A stretch of 61,638 nt of DNA from Bacillota bacterium (GTDB lineage Bacteria > Bacillota > UBA5301 > JAMCQP01), in NCBI GenBank assembly GCA_023381695.1, contig JAMCQP010000115.1, forward strand, positions 1-61,638. The letters run 5' to 3'. Positions 1 to 8,890 of the stretch are shown in pieces. The position numbers and the translations under genes were made by a program. Numbering within the stretch: the first letter of the stretch is position 1; every line of letters begins with the position of its first letter. The notes below the pieces were generated by a model, which was given only the letters and a program-made list of their open reading frames with translations, was not told the DNA's origin and ran no database searches.

Positions 1-203
1 AGGAAAATGCGGCGGCAGGCCATGGAACAGGCCCCGCATTCCAGGCACCGGCCAAAATAGATCCGCATTCCCACCTCCCCGTCCCACTCAAAGACATGCG
101 TTGGACAAATCTTCAGGCAGGATCGCGTGGGGCATTCTCCGCAGGCGCCCGGATCCACCAGGTAGATAAAGGTGTCCTCCGGCGGGTTTATTTCATCCAT
201 CAT
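1..203 (-). CDS. fixX: FixX-like ferredoxin (3' end cut by window edge)
   Basis: Small Fe-S protein expected to accept or pass electrons with FixC at the membrane quinone pool. About 67 codons are visible from ATG at 203 (a second in-frame ATG lies at 200) and the frame runs off the left edge. Visible motifs are CGECPTRSCLKICP and CLECGACSMAC, the Cys spacing of the FixX/ETF-QO ferredoxin family. A GGAAGG-type ribosome site lies upstream, and the gene starts about 35 bases after the fixC stop, so the two are one transcription unit. Partner genes fixA/fixB (etfBA) are not in this window and may lie to the left or elsewhere. Family assignment rests on the Cys pattern plus the fixC neighbour. 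Confidence 0.88.
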   Translation of the reverse strand, partial: MMDEINPPEDTFIYLVDPGACGECPTRSCLKICPTHVFEWDGEVGMRIYFGRCLECGACSMACRRIF

Positions 204-238
204 GGAAACTCTGCCCTTTTGGGAGTTACCTTCCGTGC

Positions 239-1555
239 TCACCTCATCACCTTCCAGACATCGTACAGATCCCTGGCTATCTTCCAGATCGGGCGCATGG
301 AACGCACCGAATCAAGTATCTTCCGGCGTTTCTCCCTCTTCGGCATGGGGTAAACCATGGCCAGCTCATAACCCACCTCATTGGCCATCCGGACATAAAT
401 ATCATAAAGTTCCGGATGGGTGGAATAGAATCGGGGCACCCGGCGGTTAGCCCGCAGATCCTTCAGCACATAACTTTCTTGCATCCGCTTCTCGTAATTT
501 TGCAGCATGCCCGCCGAAAAATCACGGGCTTTTTGGGCCGCGATAATTGTTTCCGCCGCATGCCGGGCTGAAGCCATGGCCAGATTGAGCCCGTGGGTGC
601 CGTTTACCAGCGCCGCGGCGTCCCCCACGATCACCAACCCGTCATGGTAGAGTTTGGGTACCGCATGGTACCCGCCTTCCGGGATCAGATGCGCCTCATA
701 CTCCAATACCTTTCCGCCGGCCAGGAGCGGCCGGATTGCCGGGTGCGACTTGGTGCTCTCCAGAAGTTCGGAAGGGTTGACCCCGGCTTTCATGAGGTTT
801 CCCAGAGGCACCCCAACATTGATCCCGACGGTGTCGCGAAAGGTATAGATCGATCCCGTTCCGCCGAGATAGCGCGTATTGTAACCCACCAATGCGATGA
901 TCGCTCCTTCGCCCGGCCCCACCTGGAATCGTTCTTCAATGGTTTTTTCAGGCATCGCCAGAATCTCTTTGACATAAAGGGAGACCTTGCCCGGCGGGAT
1001 GCGGGGCACCAGGCCGGACCTTTGCCCGAGAAACGCCGTAACGCCCTCCGCGAGAACGATCACCTCGGCGAACATCTCTTTCTCGGGGCGGCCAAGGCTT
1101 ACTCCCGCCGCCTTATTTCCTTTAAACAGGAGGTTGTTAACCTTGTGGTCGGGAAGGATCCGGGCTCCCGCTTCCTCAACCTTGCCTGCCAGCCAGGGAT
1201 CAAACCTGGCTCGCAGGATCGAAAAGCGGTTATACCCCGGTTTAGTGAAACGTTGGCTGCGAAAGCCGGTATTGAATACTGACTCCTCGGTAAGGAACCA
1301 GAAATGCTGGTTCACTATGCAACGTTCCAGCGGCGCATCCTTCCAAAGCTCCCCAATCACCTCTTCGGTGGGTCGCACGTAAATTCCGCCGCTGCTCAAG
1401 TTCTTCGAACCAGGGTATTGGCCCCGTTCGAGAACCACCACCTCCATACCGGCCCTGGCCAGAAAGTAGGCGGCAGTCAGCCCGGCCGGCCCCGCCCCGA
1501 TTACAATTACTTCGTGATCTTCCGTCGTGATCTTCACCTCATGTCGTACCGGCAA
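239..1555 (-). CDS. fixC: FixC-type electron transfer flavoprotein-quinone oxidoreductase
   Basis: FAD-dependent oxidoreductase of the FixC/ETF-QO/geranylgeranyl-reductase superfamily, which moves electrons from an electron-transfer flavoprotein towards quinone or ferredoxin. The 438-residue product has the dinucleotide-binding motif GAGPAG at about residues 20-25 and the second FAD motif GDAAALVNGTHGLNLAM in the C-terminal third, both diagnostic. Length is normal for FixC. The start is uncertain: TTG at 1555 has a poor ribosome site, and an in-frame GTG six codons later (VKITTEDHE) is an alternative that still keeps the FAD fold. fixX follows directly. Role in this organism (electron bifurcation or acyl-CoA oxidation) is inferred from family only. 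Confidence 0.9.
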   Translation of the reverse strand: MPVRHEVKITTEDHEVIVIGAGPAGLTAAYFLARAGMEVVVLERGQYPGSKNLSSGGIYVRPTEEVIGELWKDAPLERCIVNQHFWFLTEESVFNTGFRSQRFTKPGYNRFSILRARFDPWLAGKVEEAGARILPDHKVNNLLFKGNKAAGVSLGRPEKEMFAEVIVLAEGVTAFLGQRSGLVPRIPPGKVSLYVKEILAMPEKTIEERFQVGPGEGAIIALVGYNTRYLGGTGSIYTFRDTVGINVGVPLGNLMKAGVNPSELLESTKSHPAIRPLLAGGKVLEYEAHLIPEGGYHAVPKLYHDGLVIVGDAAALVNGTHGLNLAMASARHAAETIIAAQKARDFSAGMLQNYEKRMQESYVLKDLRANRRVPRFYSTHPELYDIYVRMANEVGYELAMVYPMPKREKRRKILDSVRSMRPIWKIARDLYDVWKVMR

Positions 1556-1558
1556 CTC

Positions 1559-1849
1559 TCAGGTTCGCCGGCCGGGCTGGAAGGTGTAGCCGGGGGGAGG
1601 CGTGCGGGAACGCTCGTAATTTTCACGGACTGGATTCACCGCCACCGGTTCCTCACTTTCCAACATGCCTGCCGCCGCATTTTCCTCCGCCTTCCTGACG
1701 GTTCCGGCCTCTTCATTCCCCTGGCGTTCGCGCCCTTCCAAAAGTGGCCTTCCGCTTAGCCTGCGGGCTGGAATTAATTTTCTAATCTGGTTTTTTACCA
1801 TCTGAAGCACCACCTGAAGGTAGTCTTCCCAGAAAACCGGCTGGCTCAT
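1559..1849 (-). CDS. Hypothetical protein, 96 residues
   Basis: Not recognised. ATG at 1849 is preceded by GGGAG at suitable spacing, and the stop lies three bases before the proposed fixC start, suggesting co-transcription with fixC-fixX. The N-terminal 30 residues could form an amphipathic helix (FWEDYLQVVLQMVKNQI); the rest is rich in Arg, Glu, Pro and Gly and looks disordered. No cysteine cluster, membrane segment or signal peptide is visible. It may be a genuine small fix-operon protein or a spurious open frame in GC-rich DNA; spacing and the ribosome site favour the former only moderately. Confidence 0.4.
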   Translation of the reverse strand: MSQPVFWEDYLQVVLQMVKNQIRKLIPARRLSGRPLLEGRERQGNEEAGTVRKAEENAAAGMLESEEPVAVNPVRENYERSRTPPPGYTFQPGRRT

Positions 1850-1867
1850 TCCGCGTCTCCCGCAAAG

Positions 1868-3862
1868 TTAAAAGCGTCTCACCCAGGCGATCGTTGCGAA
1901 GGTTTCCGAACCAGAGGTTCCCACGCCGGCAGGAACCACTCTTTTGAGCCGGTAACCCCCATCCAAATTAATCTCCGACAGACGGGAAAATTTGTACTCA
2001 CCCCCCCAACCCCATTCGGTTCTATAAACCTTAACCGATGTGCTTTGCTGGGACCGGGCCATCACCCAACCCTTGAACTTCGCCTTTCCTGCCAGAAGCT
2101 CCTTATCCACTCTGAGTTCACCTTCCGAACAACCCCCCCTGGACGCCAGGCTGCCAGCCTGTCCCAGATCCACCTGTTCAACCGGGACCTGTCTGAGATA
2201 TCCTTCTGCCTGGAACCCCGCCAGGATTGTTCCGGCGAACAACTCGCCCCTCTCCCGGTTCCACGTCCCTGCGCCCGAGGCGGTCAGATCCCGGCTATAA
2301 GCCAGGGAACTTCTTAAAGGCGTTCCGAACAGATCCCAGGTCTGGAAATACCGCAACTCCGCAACGTTTCGCCAGCCATCGCGCTTCCCGTGCTCGGAAG
2401 AGGCGCCCGGTCCCTCCCCGTCCGGGGACAATACCTCCTGAGCAAGCCTCTTGAATCCCACCGTCAAGGTTCCACCGGCCCCCATCGGTATTTCAAGTTC
2501 CAGTCCAGCCTCAGACTTCTGCAAAGTGTCCGGGCGCTCTCGCCGCAGATTGTCCCACCACCTGCCCAACCGGATATCTGCCACAAATTTCCGGCCAATC
2601 ACGGCACTATCCAAATACACTCCGTTTCGATCGGTTTCCAGGACCGGGTTAAGGCCGTTGAAAAACTTGGCGCCCACCCTCTCGTAACCGCCCTCCAGCC
2701 GGATATTTCTATGCTTTCTGATGGACATGATCCGGAATGCCCCGTCTGCTTCCCCGCCGCCCTTTTGAGAGGCCGCCAGTTCCATGCCAACCTGTGTCCC
2801 GTCCAAAGCTATTGCGGGCAGGCGGAGATCGTACAAGCGGATTAGCGCGCCTTCTTCTCGAGCCAAAAAAGCTGCGGCTTCCCAAGCATCCAGAAAATCC
2901 CGTGAAGTACCGGTGGGGGAAGAAACGGAACGCCACACCAGACCGGTCGCCTCGGGACCACCCTTGGGATCCCCACCCCAGAAAAGCTCTATGGCCGCAC
3001 CTTGCCCGGGAACCTGACGCCCTCCGGGAAAGATGCGCAAACAAACACTTTTTCCGAGCTTCTGGGAAAAAACCAGCCAGGGATTGGCCGGATACCGGTT
3101 GTCGCCCACAACCATCTGGTGGTTCTCCCCTTGCCAGGAGAGCGTGTACGATGCCAGTTCTGTCGCCAGCCGTCCCCGCCATGAATCAGCCGCCGGGCCC
3201 TGCGCACCACCAAGTACCGATCTCAGTTTTAAAGCGGCGGTTGCTGAATTCCGATTTCGCCCCGCCAGGCCGCCAGCACCCAGCACGCCGAACACAGCCA
3301 GCTCATTTTCCGCGGCTCCCGGGGCCGGGCCGGCAAAGATCCTGGAACTGAACGTGTTTATCCCGCTTAAACGCCATCCCCCCATGGCAAAGCCATCATC
3401 CAGAGATACCACGCCGAAAGTCCACCGATGGATCGCCCGGTTGCCCGCCAGATCTTCCAGCACCATCTCCAAAAGATGCTGTCCCGGCGCCAAAGGGAAG
3501 GGGGGAAGATAGGACAACGTATTTTCCTTCAGATCTTCCCCTTCAAAAACCCGGTTTCCGTCCAGATACAGGCGCAAGCTTCCCCGATCCACGCCGCTGC
3601 CTGCGTCCGAAAAGGAGACCAGGACCAGCGGCTGCTGTGAATTTGTGACACTACCTGCCTCGGGTTGTAACAAATTGGCCACTGGCGGCTCAAAATCCCC
3701 TTTTACCCCTCCGGAAACAACCGCCAGGGCAACCGCCGGCGGGCGATAAGCCATAAACACACTCCCAAAAACCAGGCACAGCAATCCCAGACGGAGTTTA
3801 TGGCCAATTCCCGCCGGCCTGTGGCGGAGTGCCAGCCAACTGCATCTTAACAACGCGGGCAC
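1868..3862 (-). CDS. Exported beta-rich protein with one Ig-like domain and barrel-like C-terminus
   Basis: Read from GTG at 3862, 664 residues. A hydrophobic segment at about residues 28-48 (RLGLLCLVFGSVFMAY, then AVALA) looks like a signal peptide. Residues about 60-150 form one Ig-like module (YLPPFPLAPGQHLLEMVL, DLAGNRAIHRWTFGV) resembling the repeats of the neighbour at 4501-6972. The remaining roughly 500 residues alternate polar and hydrophobic positions in short strands separated by Gly/Asn turns and end in FATIAWVRRF. A terminal Phe after an alternating strand is the pattern of outer-membrane beta-barrels, unexpected in a spore-former. No known family recognised. It is last of three exported proteins transcribed together. 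Confidence 0.7.
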   Translation of the reverse strand: MPALLRCSWLALRHRPAGIGHKLRLGLLCLVFGSVFMAYRPPAVALAVVSGGVKGDFEPPVANLLQPEAGSVTNSQQPLVLVSFSDAGSGVDRGSLRLYLDGNRVFEGEDLKENTLSYLPPFPLAPGQHLLEMVLEDLAGNRAIHRWTFGVVSLDDGFAMGGWRLSGINTFSSRIFAGPAPGAAENELAVFGVLGAGGLAGRNRNSATAALKLRSVLGGAQGPAADSWRGRLATELASYTLSWQGENHQMVVGDNRYPANPWLVFSQKLGKSVCLRIFPGGRQVPGQGAAIELFWGGDPKGGPEATGLVWRSVSSPTGTSRDFLDAWEAAAFLAREEGALIRLYDLRLPAIALDGTQVGMELAASQKGGGEADGAFRIMSIRKHRNIRLEGGYERVGAKFFNGLNPVLETDRNGVYLDSAVIGRKFVADIRLGRWWDNLRRERPDTLQKSEAGLELEIPMGAGGTLTVGFKRLAQEVLSPDGEGPGASSEHGKRDGWRNVAELRYFQTWDLFGTPLRSSLAYSRDLTASGAGTWNRERGELFAGTILAGFQAEGYLRQVPVEQVDLGQAGSLASRGGCSEGELRVDKELLAGKAKFKGWVMARSQQSTSVKVYRTEWGWGGEYKFSRLSEINLDGGYRLKRVVPAGVGTSGSETFATIAWVRRF

Positions 3863-3924
3863 CGCCTCATGATCACCCCTTTAACACCCCATTTCCCGGC
3901 CTTCTGCCAAAACGGCATTCTATC

Positions 3925-4464
3925 TCATTGGCCGTTAAAATCGAGGATCATCCTCTGGATCTTCCAGGCGCCCCCCACTAGAGCCAACTTGAACCAGAGC
4001 GTCCCCTGCTCAGCCAGAAAGAGCGTGGAAACCTTTTCGTTGCAGGTAAACCTGCCGCTTACGGTCGCCTCTCGCCCGTCATCGGCCACGGCGCTCACCA
4101 GGCCCACAAAGTTCAGGTTCATGACGTAGCCTTGCTTTCGCTTCCCCAGTTCAAAAGCTTCATCCAACTCAAGCTCTTGTTTCAGGACGGTCTTGTTCTT
4201 GTCCGGCTGGGCAACCCCCTTTTCTTTGATGGTCAACACCAGATCCTCGGCGAGCGGAGCAAGCATCGCCTCCAGGTTGTACTCCTCCACCGCCTTTCTG
4301 AACCCTTCCACCACCATTTCCACCTGCCCACGCAGGGCAAGCTTGTCCACGTCAGCCGCCGCGGGAATTGGTTTGAAATCGCACCCCGCCACCAGGGAGG
4401 CAAACACCAGGCACAGAAACAGCAATAGCCACCTTTTCCAGCTAATTTTTTTGATTCTCTCCAC
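3925..4464 (-). CDS. Lipoprotein with SnoaL/NTF2-like domain
   Basis: 179 residues from GTG at 4464, with GGAAGGGGG seven bases upstream. The N-terminus has basic residues, a hydrophobic core and the lipobox LVAGC, so the mature protein should be lipid-anchored outside the membrane. The remainder (about residues 45-179) has the helix-then-curved-sheet look of small NTF2/SnoaL-like domains, with a C-terminal strand GAWKIQRMILDF typical of that fold. No catalytic residues can be assigned. It lies between two exported proteins with gaps of about 60 and 36 bases, implying one operon and a shared cell-surface task. Fold assignment is by pattern only. Confidence 0.65.
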   Translation of the reverse strand: MERIKKISWKRWLLLFLCLVFASLVAGCDFKPIPAAADVDKLALRGQVEMVVEGFRKAVEEYNLEAMLAPLAEDLVLTIKEKGVAQPDKNKTVLKQELELDEAFELGKRKQGYVMNLNFVGLVSAVADDGREATVSGRFTCNEKVSTLFLAEQGTLWFKLALVGGAWKIQRMILDFNGQ

Positions 4465-4500
4465 GCATGAGCCCCCTTCCTTTCTCCTTCCCCCTTCTCG

Positions 4501-6972
4501 TCATTCAAACCAGAGCCGGCCAAAACCAAATCCCCGTCTTGCAGAAAGGACCGTGAACGAACTTTCCTTCAATGCCGTGTTCCCGGCCGCATCCACCAGC
4601 GTTACCAGCGCCTGGTGCTTTTTCCCAGCCTCCAAAGGCGCCGCCGGTACATAGATAACTTTCTTCCCGCCGGGAACCTCCAAAACGGCCACCTGTTTCT
4701 GGTCTACGGGCTGCCCGTCCACCAGGAGATGGAAACTGTCGGCTCCCGCATACCCGAAATAGATCGTGGCCCTGTTGAACTCCACCGTCGCATCGTTGGC
4801 CGGCTTGAACTCCATAAAAGCAGGAGGTGTCCTGTCCACCAGAATTGTGGCGTAGGTGGCGCCGCTAACCCCATTGGCATCCCTGCCCGTCAGCCGGAGC
4901 GTATATTGCCCATCACTCGCCAGCGCCGCGGAGTCCAACTGATATTGGTAAGCTCCCTGGACTCCGGCACGTTGCTCCAGGGGAACCCATTCGGCGGCAT
5001 CCGCGTTTTTTACGGCCAGTTCAACCGCCACCGGGCCGCTGGCCGTCACCCCCGCATGGAGCTTCACGAACGCCGGGCCGGCGGCGTTGATCACGGATGT
5101 ATCCGCAAACAGGCTCCCCACCGGAGACCACGTGGCAACCGCAAACTCCCACTCCAGCGCCGCCTGGTTCCCGGCGGCGTCCGCCGCCGATAATTCCACA
5201 AGGATTTTCCCGTCGGGAAGCGGCTCGGCCGGAAGGTAAGAAACCACCTCTCCGTCAGCGCTTACCTGGCCATCGGTGCTCACCTGGCCTGTGACATCCG
5301 TTCCCGCCACCTTCAAGGCAAAGGTCACCGCGCTCCTATCGCTTATCCTGGCGGAGATCACGGGTTTGGGGTTGTCGACCTCCGTTCCCTGGGCGGGAGA
5401 AACCACGGTAAGCACCGGCGATGCCGTGTCCACGGAGAAGTCCCACTGGCGGCCGGCGGCGTTTCCCGCCGAATCCCTGGCGGTCAGGGCCACCCTGTTC
5501 GTCCCCTGCGGCAACGGATCAGCCGGTGTATAACTCACCACCCCTTCAACAAGGCTATAAGCCGCGGCCGGGATCATCACGTCATTTACCGCCAATTCCA
5601 CCTGCGCGGCATCCCCCACCCTGGCGGAGATCAGAGGCTGGGCGTTTCCGAGCAGTTTGCCGGGCTCCGGCCCAAATCCCGCCAGCACGGGGGCCGTACG
5701 GTCCACCAGTATCTCAAGCTGGGCCGTATCGGTCAACCCGAGGCTGTCCCGGACGATCAGCCGGATGATGTATTCCCCGTCGGAGGTCAACCGGCTGGTG
5801 GAGAGCAGGTACTCAAATGTTCCCTGTACCCCGGTGCGCTCAACCAGGGGGATCCACTCCGATGTTTCCCCTTTCTTGATGGCCAGGCTCGCCACCGTCG
5901 GGTTGTCGTCCCGCGCCTCGGCCACAACCCTGATGGCGCCCGGGCCGGTGGCGTTCACAATCCGGGTGTCCGTGGCCAGATTTGCTTTCGGCCCGCCGGT
6001 ATCCACCACAAACCCCCATTGCTGCGCCCCTCTGTTCCCGGCGGCATCCGTCGCCGTCACTTCCACCGTCACCCGCCCGCTCGGCAGAGGCGGCGCCGGT
6101 ACATAGCTCACCTCTTCTCCGTTAACCGTGGTCCGGGCCGTCACATCCTGGCCGGCCACCTTAAAGGCATAGGCGATTCTTGAGGCATCGCTGATCCTGG
6201 CCGCAATACGGGCGGTCGGGTTGTCCACCACCGCTTCCGGAGCCGGGGCAACCACCGTCACCGACGGCGGCACCGTATCCGCCGTAAATTCCCAGGGTGG
6301 TGAGGTACCGGTGTTCCCAGCACGATCGGCGGCGGTCAAGGCGACGGTGTTCTTCCCCTGGGGAAGCGGGCTGGAGGGCAGGTAACGCAAGACCCCTCCT
6401 TCCAGCTCGAAAGCCGTGGAGGGAATAACCGCCCCGTTCACTGTCAGACTCGCCCGGACTGCATCGTCAACACGCGCCGCAATGGTGGGATGCGCATTGC
6501 CAACCACCTCGCCCGGCTGCGGGACGAACTCCCCAAATTTCGGCGGCTGGTTGTCGACAACCACCGCTCCTGATTCGGACGCGGACCCGTTTATCCGGCT
6601 CGTCCAGACCAGGTACCCCTCGATCCGCACTCGAAGACCGTATGACCCATCCGGGGTCTGGGCCGGCAGGCGCAATCCCACCTCCCTCGTCACCCCTGCC
6701 CCCGCCAGCAGGCTATAGAGATAGGCCCCGGCAACAGGTACATTTTGTGCGTTCAACAACTCCACCGCGCCCTGAAGCCGGTACATCCCCACGGCATCGT
6801 ATTGAATCGTGACACTCACCGTGCTCCCGGATTTTACAAAAACCGGCCGCGCACCGGTGGGCGACACGATTCGGACATTGATCGCCGCCGCCGTCGCCGG
6901 CGGGGAGAGAAACCCCGCGGCCAAAACCGCCAGCACCGCCAGCGACAGGATGGTTCCCATTCTCTTTGGCAA
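4501..6972 (-). CDS. Large secreted protein made of Ig-like repeats
   Basis: 823 residues read from TTG at 6972 (AGGAG eight bases upstream). Signal peptide: LSLAVLAVLAAGFLSPPATAAA. The rest is bacterial Ig-like modules with recurring motifs such as YLPSSPLPQGKNTVALTA, DRAGN and ILVDRTAP. Two super-repeats of about 285 residues (roughly 140-430 and 430-720) align along their length; the second carries an extra GQVSTD caused by an in-frame 18-bp duplication. There is no LPXTG signal, SLH domain or C-terminal membrane segment, so attachment is unknown. It heads the three-gene exported cluster and probably has an extended adhesive or structural role, by analogy with other Ig-repeat proteins. Its terminal 100 residues differ from the repeats. 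Confidence 0.75.
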   Translation of the reverse strand: MPKRMGTILSLAVLAVLAAGFLSPPATAAAINVRIVSPTGARPVFVKSGSTVSVTIQYDAVGMYRLQGAVELLNAQNVPVAGAYLYSLLAGAGVTREVGLRLPAQTPDGSYGLRVRIEGYLVWTSRINGSASESGAVVVDNQPPKFGEFVPQPGEVVGNAHPTIAARVDDAVRASLTVNGAVIPSTAFELEGGVLRYLPSSPLPQGKNTVALTAADRAGNTGTSPPWEFTADTVPPSVTVVAPAPEAVVDNPTARIAARISDASRIAYAFKVAGQDVTARTTVNGEEVSYVPAPPLPSGRVTVEVTATDAAGNRGAQQWGFVVDTGGPKANLATDTRIVNATGPGAIRVVAEARDDNPTVASLAIKKGETSEWIPLVERTGVQGTFEYLLSTSRLTSDGEYIIRLIVRDSLGLTDTAQLEILVDRTAPVLAGFGPEPGKLLGNAQPLISARVGDAAQVELAVNDVMIPAAAYSLVEGVVSYTPADPLPQGTNRVALTARDSAGNAAGRQWDFSVDTASPVLTVVSPAQGTEVDNPKPVISARISDRSAVTFALKVAGTDVTGQVSTDGQVSADGEVVSYLPAEPLPDGKILVELSAADAAGNQAALEWEFAVATWSPVGSLFADTSVINAAGPAFVKLHAGVTASGPVAVELAVKNADAAEWVPLEQRAGVQGAYQYQLDSAALASDGQYTLRLTGRDANGVSGATYATILVDRTPPAFMEFKPANDATVEFNRATIYFGYAGADSFHLLVDGQPVDQKQVAVLEVPGGKKVIYVPAAPLEAGKKHQALVTLVDAAGNTALKESSFTVLSARRGFGFGRLWFE

Positions 6973-7101
6973 TATCCATTCTCCTTTCCGCCTTAACCTG
7001 TTTTCTGACTGCCTTCTAACCGTTTTCTAAAAGATCTTTAGCCCATCTTCTCACCTCCCTCCCTTACCTCCCCGGCCCGGCCCCCTTGAGCAACCGGGAA
7101 A

Positions 7102-7143
7102 ATAAAAAAGACCAGCCATACCGAAGAACGGCATTGCTGGTCT
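7102..7143 (-). terminator. Rho-independent terminator after the SCIFF operon
   Basis: On the minus strand the stem AGACCAGC pairs with GCTGGTCT around an inner CCG/CGG stem, followed at once by TTTTTTATTTT. It lies about 100 bases downstream of the SCIFF maturase and before the exported-protein cluster, so it should separate the two transcription units. A second, U-less hairpin (CTCCTGCCTG with CAGGCAGGAG, 7179-7209) lies just upstream of it. Confidence 0.85.
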
Positions 7144-7240
7144 CGCACACATCATATCTTCACCGTTTGTGGCGACACTCCTGCCTGATTATGTCAACCC
7201 AGGCAGGAGAACCTATTATCTCCCAAATCTTACTTGACAC

Positions 7241-8644
7241 TCAGATCGCTTTGCTTTCCTCCCACCCCTGGTCCTCCAGCGCGATCCTGGCCTGGATGCC
7301 CAGTGCGCACTCCAGCCGTTTCTTTTGCAAACGGCAGCCAATCTCATACGGTTCGTAGATATCGCCGCTGAAAAGCTGCGCATTGGCGTGGCAGCCGCCG
7401 CTGCAATAAAGGCGCGCCCAACAACCCGCACAACCGGGCTTGTTCAGCACCTGCGCCTCGCGAAACTTCCGCCGCAATCCAGGGTCAATCTCGCCGTCAA
7501 AGACATTGCCCATCGCATACCCTTCCCGGCCCATAAACTGGTGACAGGGGTAAAGGGTGCCGTCCGGCGCCACCGCCAGGTATTCGTGCCCGGCTCCGCA
7601 GCCGGAAATTCGTTTGGACAGGCAGGTCGCTTTCTCCAGATTCAGGTTGAAATGGAAAAATTTGAAGGGGTTCCCTTCGGCCCGCCGCTGGAGATAGAGC
7701 CCTGCGAGCCGGTCATACTCCGCCTCGATCACCCGCAAGTCTTCCTCCCGGATCGCATAGCCAGCATCCCCGGTGGCAACCACCGGTTCCATGGAAATCT
7801 CGGTAAACCCGGCATCCGCCAGGTGCCGCACGTCCTCGGCAAAATCCAAATTCTCACGGGTAAAGGTCCCCCGGACGTAGCAATATGTTCTGCCCCGGTT
7901 CCGGGAGTTGAACTCCTCCACAAACGCCTTGATCCGCGGCATGATCCGGTTGTAGGAACCCGTCCCGTCCGCAAAGAACCGCATCCGGTCGTTGATCGCC
8001 GGGCGGCCGTCAAGGCTGAGAACCACATTGATGTCGTTGTCCAGGAGAAACCTGGCCACCTTGCCCTCCAGCATGGTGGCGTTGGTGGTAAGGGTGAACT
8101 TCAACTCCTTGCCCATGGCCGCCGCCCGTTCACGCCCGTACCGGACCGTCTCCTGGACCACCGCGAAGTTCAAAAGCGGCTCCCCGCCAAAAAAGTCCAC
8201 CTCACACTGGCGCCTGGCGCCGGAGGCAACCAGAAGCATGTCGATGGCCTTGCGGGCCACCTCCAAGGGCATCAACCCGCGCAGCCCCCCGAAGGGGCCG
8301 GTGTCCGCGAAGCAGTAACGGCACCGCAAGTTGCAGTCGTGGGCCACGTGCAGGCACAGAGACTTCAAAACCGGCGCTTCGCGAAACGGCAACGCCGCGT
8401 CCATTAACGCCGGCTCACTAAAAAGTAAACCCTCTCTCCGGAGGGTGTCGATCTCTTCCAACGCCGTGGCAATCTCTTCAACCGGATACTTCCCGGACCA
8501 CCGGGCCGCGGCCTCGGGGGCCGCGCCATCCCCGGACAGGAGATCCCAGACCACCTCGTCCACCGCATGCACAGCCCCGCTGTTCACATCGAGGACCAGG
8601 CGCAGGTCGTCGAAACGAAACTTATGTATTTCACCAAGGCTCAT
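7241..8644 (-). CDS. scfB: SCIFF peptide maturase (radical SAM, SPASM domain)
   Basis: Radical SAM enzyme that installs Cys thioether cross-links in the SCIFF peptide encoded just upstream. In 467 residues it has an N-terminal peptide-recognition region (about 1-90), the radical-SAM cluster motif CNLRCRYC (Cys 104, 108, 111), the FFGGEPLLNF glycine-rich SAM-binding motif, and a C-terminal SPASM region with many cysteines (GCGAGHEY, YPCHQF, CAGCWARLYCSGGCHAN). Length and motif order match SCIFF maturases. ATG at 8644 has AGAGGT about eight bases upstream and follows the precursor gene by 12 bases, so both are translated from one message. SCIFF systems are near-universal in Clostridia, but their biological role is not established. 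Confidence 0.95.
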   Translation of the reverse strand: MSLGEIHKFRFDDLRLVLDVNSGAVHAVDEVVWDLLSGDGAAPEAAARWSGKYPVEEIATALEEIDTLRREGLLFSEPALMDAALPFREAPVLKSLCLHVAHDCNLRCRYCFADTGPFGGLRGLMPLEVARKAIDMLLVASGARRQCEVDFFGGEPLLNFAVVQETVRYGRERAAAMGKELKFTLTTNATMLEGKVARFLLDNDINVVLSLDGRPAINDRMRFFADGTGSYNRIMPRIKAFVEEFNSRNRGRTYCYVRGTFTRENLDFAEDVRHLADAGFTEISMEPVVATGDAGYAIREEDLRVIEAEYDRLAGLYLQRRAEGNPFKFFHFNLNLEKATCLSKRISGCGAGHEYLAVAPDGTLYPCHQFMGREGYAMGNVFDGEIDPGLRRKFREAQVLNKPGCAGCWARLYCSGGCHANAQLFSGDIYEPYEIGCRLQKKRLECALGIQARIALEDQGWEESKAI

Positions 8645-8656
8645 CTCAGCGTACCT

Positions 8657-8830
8657 CTAACCTTCCTGACGATCCCTTTCGCAGGCCTGATTTCCCACCG
8701 TACAGGAAGTCTTGCAGGCCGACTGGCAGGAGTTCTGGCACTCGCCGCACCCTCCGGTCCGCGCAGTCTCCTGAAGGCGCAAGCTGGTGATGGTGGTAAT
8801 GTGCTTACGGCTGGTCGCCAGGGTCTTCAT
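8657..8830 (-). CDS. scfA: SCIFF ranthipeptide precursor
   Basis: Ribosomally made precursor modified by the adjacent maturase. Starting at ATG 8830 (AAGGAGG upstream) it encodes 57 residues: a leader of about 25 residues (MKTLATSRKHITTI) followed by six cysteines at positions 28, 31, 35, 39, 43 and 50 in the pattern GGCGECQNSCQSACKTSC. This matches the six-cysteines-in-forty-five-residues family, although the tail ERDRQEG makes it longer than the usual 45 or so. The longer open frame that extends upstream through the tRNA gene is not real. Expected product: a sactipeptide/ranthipeptide-like cross-linked peptide. Confidence 0.95.
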   Translation of the reverse strand: MKTLATSRKHITTITSLRLQETARTGGCGECQNSCQSACKTSCTVGNQACERDRQEG

Positions 8831-8854
8831 GTCTTTTCCTCCTTGTGAAATAAA

Positions 8855-8874
8855 CACCGGGCTCAACCCCGGTG
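8855..8874 (-). terminator. Hairpin between tRNA-Ala and scfA
   Basis: CACCGGG pairs with CCCGGTG across a 6-base loop; on the minus strand it is followed by TTTATTTC. It could end the tRNA-Ala transcript or act as a processing/attenuation point before scfA. The U-run is weak, so the assignment is tentative. Confidence 0.5.
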
Positions 8875-8890
8875 CCCGGATGATCAAAAA

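Noticed and set aside
7179..7209. 10-bp perfect hairpin as a terminator
   Set aside because: No U-run on either strand; a proper terminator with a U-run lies just beyond it.
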